Origin: JAFGUB01 sp050305515
Lineage (GTDB): Bacteria; Campylobacterota; Campylobacteria; Campylobacterales; Sulfurimonadaceae
Reading direction: 5' to 3'
NCBI GenBank assembly: GCA_050305515.1
Contig: JBNLFL010000040.1
Span: forward strand, 1 to 64,000
DNA: 64,000 nucleotides
Within the stretch, counting starts at the first letter, position 1. Every line of letters starts with the position of its first letter. The notes under the pieces are model-generated. The model was not told the DNA's origin, searched no databases, and saw nothing but the letters and a program-made list of their open reading frames with translations. Of this stretch, positions 51,316 through 58,718 are shown piece by piece. A program made the position numbers and the translations under genes.

Positions 51316-51534
51316 CAGCGCATTTTAGCGCTGTCACTCCCAAGATGTTTCAAATATTCTCATGAAACTGAATAGAATCTTAAATTAATGGCTATAAATT
51401 CATATTGTTAAGAAAACTTAACAATTTAAGATTTTTTAAAAGCTCACGTTGATACTATTATGCTGTTTATCAGTCTGTGTTAAAAGCGTTTCGAAAAAAA
51501 GTAAGAAGTTTTTACGTTTTTTCGAAGCGCTTTT
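51316..51534 (+). promoter_or_regulatory. ccoN upstream region with nested palindromes and leader hairpin
   Basis: The 267-nt gap after carA contains CAGCGC-ATTTTA-GCGCTG, a possible carA terminator stem. It also contains a perfect inverted repeat at 51404-51425 (ATTGTTAAG, AAAA, CTTAACAAT) nested inside AATCTTAAATT (51376-51386) and AATTTAAGATT (51423-51433), and a TATTAT at about 51457. A 23-nt arm hairpin follows (51482-51504 with 51512-51534), where 22 positions pair, counting one G-U. AAAGGAGG precedes ccoN. The palindrome looks like an operator for a CRP/FNR-type regulator, and the hairpin lies in the mRNA leader. Both roles are inferred. Confidence 0.55.
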
Positions 51535-51573
51535 CCGCGACTTTTATGCTTTGAATCTTAAAGGAGGCTGTAT

Positions 51574-53055
51574 ATGGAGAATCGTCCATTAGAGTATGAC
51601 TATACGGTTGCGAAATGGTTTATGATCGCAACAATTCTGTTAGGTCTAGTCGGTATGCTGGTCGGTGTTATTCTTGCGTGGGAATTGGCGTTTCCAAGCG
51701 TGAACACAATTCTGGGAGAAGGACTCGCAGAATTTACCAACTTTAGCCGTTTGCGCCCACTTCACACCGATGCTGTGGCATACGGATTTACTGTAAGTGG
51801 TATTATGGCTACATGGTACTATGTAGGTCAGCGTGTATTGAAGGTATCAATGGCGGAGTCCCCGTTCTTGATGTTTATTGGTAAACTGCAGTTTATCCTC
51901 TACATTCTGGTTGTTGCAGCAGTTGTCGGATCACTGCTTCTTGGTATTACCACTTCAAAAGAGTATGCTGAATTTGAATGGCCAATTGACATCGGTGTCG
52001 TTGTTGTTTGGGTACTCTGGGGTATCAGCATTTTCGGTCTTATCGGTATTCGCCGTGAGAAGTCACTGTATATCTCTATCTGGTACTACATCGCTGCATT
52101 CCTTGCGGTAGCAATGCTGTATCTTTTCAACAACATGGAAGTTCCAACCTATTTTGTAGCAGGTGTTGGTTCTATGTGGCACTCTGTATCTATGTATGCA
52201 GGTACCAATGATGCACTGGTACAGTGGTGGTTCGGACACAATGCGGTTGCATTCGTATTCACAACTCCTATCGTAGCAATGATCTATTACTTCCTCCCTA
52301 AAGAGTCTGGTCAGGCTGTTTATTCCTATAAACTCTCTCTGCTTGCTTTCTGGGGTCTGATGTTTGTTTACCTCTGGGCCGGCGGACACCACCTGGTTTA
52401 TTCTACGGTTCCTGACTGGATGCAGACTATGGGTTCTGTTTTCTCTGTTGTACTGATTCTTCCTTCATGGGGTTCAGCAATCAACATGCTTCTGACAATG
52501 AAGGGTGAATGGAATCAGGTTGCTAGCAACCCACTGATCAAATTCATGGTTCTTGCATCTACATTCTATATGTTCTCTACTCTTGAAGGTCCGATTCAGG
52601 CGATTAAATCTGTTAACGCACTGGCACACTTCACAGACTGGATTGTTGGTCACGTTCACGATGGTGTACTTGGTTGGGTTGCATTCATGATTTTCGCAGC
52701 ACTGTTCCATATGGCTCCACGTGTATTCAAACGCGAGATCTACTCTAAATCACTTATGAATACGCAGTTCTGGATTCAGACTCTGGGTGTTGTTCTGTAC
52801 TTTACATCTATGTGGATTGCAGGTATTACACAGGGTATGATGTGGCGTGCACACGATGAGTTCGGTAACCTTGCTTACTCATTCATCGATACCGTTACGG
52901 TTCTTCATCCATACTACACTATCCGTGCAGTAGGTGGTACACTCTATCTGATCGGTGTATTCCTGTTTGCTTACAACATGTTCATGACGATGACTTCGGC
53001 TGCACGACGTGTTGAAGAGTCTGAAATGCAAAACGCATCGCCTATGGGCGCATAA
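51574..53055 (+). CDS. ccoN: cbb3-type cytochrome c oxidase subunit I
   Basis: CcoN is the catalytic subunit that reduces oxygen at a heme b3-CuB centre and pumps protons. The 493-aa protein has about 12 membrane helices, histidine ligands in RPLHTDAVAYGF, WWFGHNAVAFVFT, GGHHLVYSTVPDW and HFTDWIVGHVHDG. It is the first gene of ccoNOQP and points to high-affinity microaerobic respiration. Its codon use looks strongly biased, as expected for high expression. Confidence 0.97.
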   Translation: MENRPLEYDYTVAKWFMIATILLGLVGMLVGVILAWELAFPSVNTILGEGLAEFTNFSRLRPLHTDAVAYGFTVSGIMATWYYVGQRVLKVSMAESPFLMFIGKLQFILYILVVAAVVGSLLLGITTSKEYAEFEWPIDIGVVVVWVLWGISIFGLIGIRREKSLYISIWYYIAAFLAVAMLYLFNNMEVPTYFVAGVGSMWHSVSMYAGTNDALVQWWFGHNAVAFVFTTPIVAMIYYFLPKESGQAVYSYKLSLLAFWGLMFVYLWAGGHHLVYSTVPDWMQTMGSVFSVVLILPSWGSAINMLLTMKGEWNQVASNPLIKFMVLASTFYMFSTLEGPIQAIKSVNALAHFTDWIVGHVHDGVLGWVAFMIFAALFHMAPRVFKREIYSKSLMNTQFWIQTLGVVLYFTSMWIAGITQGMMWRAHDEFGNLAYSFIDTVTVLHPYYTIRAVGGTLYLIGVFLFAYNMFMTMTSAARRVEESEMQNASPMGA

Positions 53056-53073
53056 AAAAGGAGGGATAATAAT

Positions 53074-53766
53074 ATGTTTCACTGGTTGGAAAAACACCCG
53101 TTCTTTTTTGCGGTTGCAGTATTCGTAACGATTGCTTTTGCCGGTCTGGTAGAAATTCTGCCAAACTTTGCCGAAGCATCACGTCCGACTATCGGTACCA
53201 AGCCTTACACAACGTTGGAGCTTGCCGGTCGTCATGTCTATATCAAAAACAGTTGTAATGCATGTCACTCACAACTGATTCGTCCTTTCAAATCTGAAAC
53301 TGACCGTTATGGCCACTACAGCCTCAGCGGTGAGTACGCTTATGACCGTCCGTTCCTTTGGGGTTCCAAACGTACCGGTCCAGACCTGATGCGTATCGGT
53401 AACGTCCGTACGACTGACTGGCACGAAAACCACATGTGGGAGCCTGCTGCGGTTGTCCCTGGTTCTATCATGCCGGCGTACCGCTGGATGTTTGCCAACG
53501 AAGCTGATGTAGCAACTGCTTTTGCTGAGCAGGTCACTGTTAACAAGGTCTTCAATGTACCTTACAACAAGCCTATTCCAATGAAAGACGGTTCTTCTGA
53601 AACAGTATCACTGGCAGCAGATCTCGACGGAGCACATGCTGAAGCGCTTGCTGAAGCGAAAATGATCGCAGCAGACATGAAAAATCAGGATGTCAAAGAT
53701 ATGGTGGCAGCAGGAAAAATTCCTGAGATCGTCGCTTTGATCGCCTATTTGAATAGTCTGAAGTAA
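53074..53766 (+). CDS. ccoO: cbb3-type cytochrome c oxidase subunit II
   Basis: CcoO is a membrane-anchored monoheme cytochrome c that passes electrons to CcoN. The 230-aa protein has one N-terminal membrane helix (FFFAVAVFVTIAFAGLVEI), the heme-binding CNACH in NSCNACHSQLIRPF and a later methionine ligand candidate in GSIMPAYRWM. It has GGAGGG upstream and lies 18 nt after ccoN. Confidence 0.96.
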   Translation: MFHWLEKHPFFFAVAVFVTIAFAGLVEILPNFAEASRPTIGTKPYTTLELAGRHVYIKNSCNACHSQLIRPFKSETDRYGHYSLSGEYAYDRPFLWGSKRTGPDLMRIGNVRTTDWHENHMWEPAAVVPGSIMPAYRWMFANEADVATAFAEQVTVNKVFNVPYNKPIPMKDGSSETVSLAADLDGAHAEALAEAKMIAADMKNQDVKDMVAAGKIPEIVALIAYLNSLK

Positions 53767-53778
53767 GTGAGGTAGCGG

Positions 53779-53988
53779 GTGGATATTGGTCAAATACAGG
53801 CGTATGCCTACTTTGGATTCACAGCCTTTTTGGTACTTGTACTCTATGGGTACATCTACCATCTCTACAGCAGTGAAAAGAAAGGGACGCGCGATTACGA
53901 AAAATATGCCAATATCGCTCTGGACGATGAGATTACCGATAAACCGGTAGAAGAAGTCTCAAAAGAGACGAAGAAAGAGGAGGCATAG
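53779..53988 (+). CDS. ccoQ: cbb3 oxidase subunit CcoQ-like
   Basis: A 69-aa protein with one membrane helix (YFGFTAFLVLVLYGYIYHLYS) and a charged tail, the shape of CcoQ, which stabilises the oxidase. The start is GTG at 53779 with GAGG 6 nt or so upstream. It lies between ccoO and ccoP. Confidence 0.85.
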   Translation: MDIGQIQAYAYFGFTAFLVLVLYGYIYHLYSSEKKGTRDYEKYANIALDDEITDKPVEEVSKETKKEEA

Positions 53989-53989
53989 C

Positions 53990-54898
53990 ATGAAATTATG
54001 GATTGGTGGAGCCATCTTTATTGCCATTTTAATGGGCTTTACATGGATGATGGCAGGAGACAATATCGGATCTAACGATACTATGGGATCTCTGGCGATG
54101 GTTGGTGCACTTGCAATTGCGGTCATCGCCATCTTTGTATCGATCAAATACGTACGTCAGATTCAGAACGAAACAGCGGGCGGTGATCTTGCTGAAGAGA
54201 ACTGGGACGGTATCGGCGAATATAAAAACGAACTTCCAATGGGTTGGGCGCTTTTGTTCCTTGGTACAACTGTTTGGGCTATTTGGTACTACCTTGCGGG
54301 CTATCCGTTAAATGCATATTCACAAATTGGTGAATACAACGAGGAAGTAGCCATTCATGACGCGCAGTTTGCTGACAAACACGCAAACATGGATGCACAG
54401 ACTCTGATTGCTATGGGTGAATCCGTATTTATTGTACAGTGCTCACAGTGTCATGGTCTTGCAGCTGACGGTATTGACGGCAAGGCGGCGAATCTGAACA
54501 AACGTATTGAAGAAGTATCTGTCAAGCACGTTATTATGAATGGAGCGAATAACCTCGGTTATGCTGCACCAATGCCGGATCGCAATGGTCTGTTCAACAT
54601 GAATACGGGTGCACTGATTACTGATGCTGAAATCGCAACGGTTGCCAAATATGTTTCTAATGGCATGAAAGGTGCGGGTGACGATATTTTCCAGGGAACC
54701 TGCGCAGCATGTCACGGGGCTGACGGTAAAGGTATGGAGTATGTTGCTCCAAGCATTGCCGATTTCAATCCTGAACTGGTTGCTACGGTACTGGCACACG
54801 GTAAAAAAGGTGCTATTGGTAAAATGCCGGCGTTTGACATTCTCAACGAGCAGCAAATCAAAGCCGTTGGTGCATACGTTACCAGCCTGAGCAAGTAA
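53990..54898 (+). CDS. ccoP: cbb3-type cytochrome c oxidase subunit III
   Basis: CcoP is a diheme cytochrome c that brings electrons into the complex. The 302-aa protein has two N-terminal membrane helices, a third segment near residue 90, and two c-type heme sites: CSQCH in FIVQCSQCHGLAADG and CAACH in QGTCAACHGADGKG. Length and layout fit Campylobacterota CcoP. Confidence 0.96.
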   Translation: MKLWIGGAIFIAILMGFTWMMAGDNIGSNDTMGSLAMVGALAIAVIAIFVSIKYVRQIQNETAGGDLAEENWDGIGEYKNELPMGWALLFLGTTVWAIWYYLAGYPLNAYSQIGEYNEEVAIHDAQFADKHANMDAQTLIAMGESVFIVQCSQCHGLAADGIDGKAANLNKRIEEVSVKHVIMNGANNLGYAAPMPDRNGLFNMNTGALITDAEIATVAKYVSNGMKGAGDDIFQGTCAACHGADGKGMEYVAPSIADFNPELVATVLAHGKKGAIGKMPAFDILNEQQIKAVGAYVTSLSK

Positions 54899-54910
54899 GA
54901 AGGAGAGAGA

Positions 54911-55114
54911 ATGAATCGTAGTATTTTTGCACTCGATGGCATTACCGGGATGTTGATTGCAACTGTATTGTTGCTCAGCATCCTTGCTGGCCTCACCGTA
55001 TGGGGCCTTGGCGTACAACAGGCTAATTCTGAGACATTCTACACTATTGAGAATGCCAAAGATATCAAAATGATCAGCACTGAAAATGTGAATCACTACA
55101 AAGTGGTAAAATAA
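54911..55114 (+). CDS. DUF4006-like small membrane protein
   Basis: A 67-aa protein with one membrane helix (GMLIATVLLLSILAGLTVWG) and a C-terminal FYTIENAKDIKMIST. This resembles DUF4006, a family seen next to cco genes in Campylobacterota. AAGGAGAGAGA precedes the start. A role in cbb3 oxidase assembly or stability is inferred from position. Confidence 0.75.
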   Translation: MNRSIFALDGITGMLIATVLLLSILAGLTVWGLGVQQANSETFYTIENAKDIKMISTENVNHYKVVK

Positions 55115-55121
55115 GGAGAGT

Positions 55122-55226
55122 ATGATGAAATTTGATATGAACTTTGTTATTACCATCGCACTGGTTGTCAGTGCAGCCGTCACACTGTGGTCGGTTTTCA
55201 CACCCAACCATCTGTTTATCGGGTAA
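55122..55226 (+). CDS. Tiny membrane protein in the cco operon
   Basis: ATG 55122 (or 55125) opens a 34-codon frame with one hydrophobic helix, MMKFDMNFVITIALVVSAAV then TLWSVFTPNHLFIG. AAGGAG stands 5 nt before the ATG, the frame fills the gap between its neighbours, and the next gene begins 12 nt later. These features suggest a real small gene, below usual size cut-offs. Function is unknown, possibly an oxidase accessory subunit. Confidence 0.65.
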   Translation: MMKFDMNFVITIALVVSAAVTLWSVFTPNHLFIG

Positions 55227-55238
55227 GGTGATCCTTTG

Positions 55239-55856
55239 ATGATCACACGAGGGCTTGCGGCCCTCATCTTCTTTCTCGTTAGTACTTCACTCCTTGCAAC
55301 CAATTACATCCATCGTGACGAAGTAATTTTTATCGATTCTGTCAATCAGGATATCAACAAAATCGGTAAAGAGCTACAGGAACAGACGGGGATTGGTCTG
55401 TATGTTGTGGTCCTTAAAGAACTCCCCGAAGGCATGAGTATCGTAGAGTACGAAAAACATGTGATGGAAGAGCTTGCCGAACCGGCAGTGGTACTGGTGC
55501 TTTCTGAGTATGACAAGCAGATTGACATTCTCGCTCGCCCCAAATCACTTTATGATACATTTGATAAAGATCAGATACTCAGCCCTTTCCCAAATAGCGG
55601 AACCATCTTGCCGATTTTGACGATGAAGGCAAAAAATGCCACGACGGCAGAAAAGTTTGCCGCTGCTATTCAAAACGGCTATACCGACATTGCAGAACAG
55701 ATCGCTGATTCAATGGATGTTTCCTTGAAATCGATTCCCGGCAATAGTAATAAAGAAGTCTTTAATGTTCTTCGAATATTATTCTACGGGTTTATTCTCT
55801 ATGCTCTCTTTATGCTTATCAAGAGAAAATATGTGACCCGAAAGCGAGCTCAATGA
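55239..55856 (+). CDS. TPM-domain-like exported membrane protein
   Basis: A 205-aa protein with a signal peptide (GLAALIFFLVSTSLLAT), a periplasmic domain (INKIGKELQEQTGIGLYVVVLKELPEGMSI, then AVVLVLSEYDKQIDILAR) and a C-terminal membrane helix followed by basic residues. The domain resembles the TPM family. ATG 55239 follows AAGGTG. It overlaps the FixH-like gene by 4 nt. A role in oxidase biogenesis is plausible from context only. Confidence 0.68.
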   Translation: MITRGLAALIFFLVSTSLLATNYIHRDEVIFIDSVNQDINKIGKELQEQTGIGLYVVVLKELPEGMSIVEYEKHVMEELAEPAVVLVLSEYDKQIDILARPKSLYDTFDKDQILSPFPNSGTILPILTMKAKNATTAEKFAAAIQNGYTDIAEQIADSMDVSLKSIPGNSNKEVFNVLRILFYGFILYALFMLIKRKYVTRKRAQ

Positions 55857-56359
55857 AAGACTCTAAAGCAATGCGCTGGCCTTATGGCATCGCGCTCTCA
55901 TTTATTCTTATTATTGGATTGATCTATGCAACGATTGTGGTTTCTCTTGAATACCCGGTGGAACAGAGTGACATCAATCTTCAGAACTATCACGCATATG
56001 ACAAGAACGTGAATGATTTCATTCAAAAGCAGATAGCCTTCGATAAACTGTATACACTCAGTTACGAAGGGGAACCGGTCAATGCCGAAGCCACGGTACT
56101 GCGGTATAAAATTACCGACAAAGCAGGAAAACCTGTCAATAATGCCCAAATTAAAGTTATGGTGACACGACCGGATACCCATAAGTTTGACATGCCTCTT
56201 GAGAAGTTTAGCGTTGCGGAAGGTATTTATACTTCTGAAACCATTACGCTTCCCAAAGCGGGACGTTGGAATCTCATCGCTAATATAATTGTTGACGGGC
56301 ATGAACGTTACCTGAATCTGAAAGCCGATACCCGCTATCCCAACGTTTTTGAATATTGA
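55853..56359 (+). CDS. FixH-like protein
   Basis: A 168-aa protein with an N-terminal membrane helix (WPYGIALSFILIIGLIYATIVVSLEYPV) and a periplasmic beta-rich domain (VTRPDTHKFDMPLEKF, then AGRWNLIANIIVDGHERYLN). It resembles FixH/CcoH-type proteins that help copper delivery and assembly of cbb3 oxidase. It closes the cco accessory group. Confidence 0.78.
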   Translation: MKDSKAMRWPYGIALSFILIIGLIYATIVVSLEYPVEQSDINLQNYHAYDKNVNDFIQKQIAFDKLYTLSYEGEPVNAEATVLRYKITDKAGKPVNNAQIKVMVTRPDTHKFDMPLEKFSVAEGIYTSETITLPKAGRWNLIANIIVDGHERYLNLKADTRYPNVFEY

Positions 56360-56366
56360 GTGATTG

Positions 56367-58718
56367 ATGCAGCGTCATCTTCATGTGCTGCCATCCTCAC
56401 GCTCCATACGCGAACGGCTTTTGTCGCTTCGCACTTCCAATCGATTTCTTGATGCCTACGTCACAATGGGGGAATTTTTAGGACGCTTGCTCCTGTTTGA
56501 CGAGCGCATCCGTATTGATAGTGACCAGCGGAACCTTTTGCTGCTTGAAGCTTCGGATTTTGCCGCTTTTGAAACCCTGGGAATCGAACGTCAGTTTTAC
56601 ACATTTGCACAAAACAGCCACTATGTATTTCGTTTTCTGGAAGAACTCTCAGCGGAGCTGGTTCCCATTGAGACACTGGAGCGGGGTGATACGTATGGTG
56701 AGTATGAAGAGCATTTGAAGATACTCTCCGAACTTTATGAGCGCTACGGAAACGTCTGTGATGCGCATAAGGTCATTGACCCGATTTACATGCAAAAACA
56801 TTACCGTATCAATGAAAGCTATTTAAAGCAGTATGACACGATCGCCCTGTATGTCGAGGGGTATGTCACCAATTTTGAAATGACCCTGCTTGAGGCTGTC
56901 AGCGCACAGGTAGCACTGACACTGCATTTTGAAACGACGCCGTATAACCAGAAAATGCAGGATAAATTTTCCGCTATGGGTTTGCAACTGCAACCTCACA
57001 TGCACTACTGTATTGATTTGCAGCAGCGGAGTATTATTTCAGAAACACCGATGTATCGGTTACCTATGAGTGCGGTTACATGTAAAGGCTTCTCGGAACG
57101 ATTGCTGCAGATCGCATTTGCAAAAACCGAAGTCGCTCAGATGATCGATGCCGGTATCGCGCCGGAACGCATTGCCGTCATCGTTCCGGATGAAAGTTTT
57201 GCCGAACAGTTACGGCGTTTCAATAACGAAGACAACTTTAACTTTGCGATGGGGATACCACTGGATACGACACTGGCGTATCGTCGTATCGATGCCTGTA
57301 TGCAGGTTCTGGATAATCCGACACTCGAAAATCGTGCCCGAGTCCTGCGGCTTGCAGAGCCACTGTGGATAGCGATGCAAGAGCGTTACCATGAACCCTA
57401 CACGGCACATGCGCTCGAAGCGATCTTGACTGTGGCGCTTGAAGAGGCGCCTTTGGCTGTCAGGGAACGTTTTGACGAGGCCAGATACCATTTTCAGAGT
57501 CTCGAAGGTGTTTTGAGCGCATTGCCGATGCGGCAGGCATTGCATCTGTTTGTGCAGCGTCTGCGCTCCATGGCTCTTGATGATGTCGGCGGCGGAAAAA
57601 TTACGGTGATGGGGCTCCTTGAGAGCCGTGCCTGTACCTTTGAAGGTGTTGTCATCGTTGATTTCAATGACGGATTTGTGCCCAAACCAAGCGATAAAGA
57701 CCTGTTTCTGAATTCTGCAACACGCCGCCTGAGCGGTCTGCCCACGACACAAGAGCGCGAATCCCTGCAAAAACACTACTATTTTCAGTTGCTGAGCCGG
57801 GCTAAAAAAGCGTCTCTCAGTTATGTTGCTTCGACAAGCACGCTCCCCTCCCGCTTTCTCACGCAGCTTGGCATCACGGTCGTCGATGGTGCGCGAAACG
57901 AAGCCGCATACGGTGCCATTCTTTTTGATGCGGCACTGCCCGAAAGCAGAGATGAGAGTGAAATTACGGGAGCATACGATTTTACGAAGCAGCCGCTCTC
58001 CGCATCGGCTTTGAAAAAGTTTCTGACCTGTAAAAGAGCGTTTTACTATCGCTACATGGCGCATTTGAATGAGCATGAGATGCCAAGAGAACTTCCAAGA
58101 GAATCGGAGATTGGTTCGCTGCTGCATGAAGCGCTCCATTTGCTATATGCTGAGCAAAAAAGCTACCACAATGCAGATACGATGCGCCACGCCATGGAAC
58201 GCATTCTTGAACCTTACATGCAACGCAATGCGCTGGTGCGCTATCAACTGCTGCTATGGCAAAAAAAATTTGAATCTTTCTTCGCATCGGAAGTGACGCA
58301 TTTCGCGCAGGGGTGGCAGGTATACGCATGTGAAAAAGAGCTGAAGATTCCCTGGGGGCCTTTGACGCTTCACGGGCGCATTGATCGTATTGACATTTCA
58401 GATGACGGTTTGATGGTAGTGGATTACAAAAGCGGTGCAGTGACGACGTACACCCAAAAGAGTGTGGATACGGCCACCGATTTCCAGCTTGAGTTTTATG
58501 CGTTGCAGGCGTCGCAGCTGGGGCAGGTGACACAGGCGGCTTTTTATGATCTTAACAGCGGTGCCATTGTCAATGAACCTTTTTTTGAGAGAAAAATGGA
58601 GCTGCTGCAAGAGCATCTTGATGCACTTGCGCAAACGACAGAGTGGGAGTTCGCACGCTGTGAAGACCGGAGTGTGTGCCGCTACTGTCCCTATAACATT
58701 CTCTGCGGGAGAGCCTGA
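56367..58718 (+). CDS. addB: AddB-like subunit of the recombination helicase-nuclease
   Basis: With AddA it resects double-strand breaks and loads RecA. The 783-aa protein has a degenerate helicase body and a C-terminal nuclease domain with SASALKKFLTCKRAFYYRYM, the GSLLHEALHLLY histidine and LHGRIDRIDISDDGLMVVDYKSG (D-x-DYK motif). The final CEDRSVCRYCPYNILCG supplies cysteines for the iron-sulfur staple typical of AddB. ATG 56367 is 3 nt after a TTG. It ends in the addA start. One palindrome near residue 237 reads VTCK. Confidence 0.88.
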   Translation: MQRHLHVLPSSRSIRERLLSLRTSNRFLDAYVTMGEFLGRLLLFDERIRIDSDQRNLLLLEASDFAAFETLGIERQFYTFAQNSHYVFRFLEELSAELVPIETLERGDTYGEYEEHLKILSELYERYGNVCDAHKVIDPIYMQKHYRINESYLKQYDTIALYVEGYVTNFEMTLLEAVSAQVALTLHFETTPYNQKMQDKFSAMGLQLQPHMHYCIDLQQRSIISETPMYRLPMSAVTCKGFSERLLQIAFAKTEVAQMIDAGIAPERIAVIVPDESFAEQLRRFNNEDNFNFAMGIPLDTTLAYRRIDACMQVLDNPTLENRARVLRLAEPLWIAMQERYHEPYTAHALEAILTVALEEAPLAVRERFDEARYHFQSLEGVLSALPMRQALHLFVQRLRSMALDDVGGGKITVMGLLESRACTFEGVVIVDFNDGFVPKPSDKDLFLNSATRRLSGLPTTQERESLQKHYYFQLLSRAKKASLSYVASTSTLPSRFLTQLGITVVDGARNEAAYGAILFDAALPESRDESEITGAYDFTKQPLSASALKKFLTCKRAFYYRYMAHLNEHEMPRELPRESEIGSLLHEALHLLYAEQKSYHNADTMRHAMERILEPYMQRNALVRYQLLLWQKKFESFFASEVTHFAQGWQVYACEKELKIPWGPLTLHGRIDRIDISDDGLMVVDYKSGAVTTYTQKSVDTATDFQLEFYALQASQLGQVTQAAFYDLNSGAIVNEPFFERKMELLQEHLDALAQTTEWEFARCEDRSVCRYCPYNILCGRA
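57076..57085. repeat. TTACATGTAA palindrome in addB
   Basis: Exact copy, read as VTCK. Confidence 0.95.
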
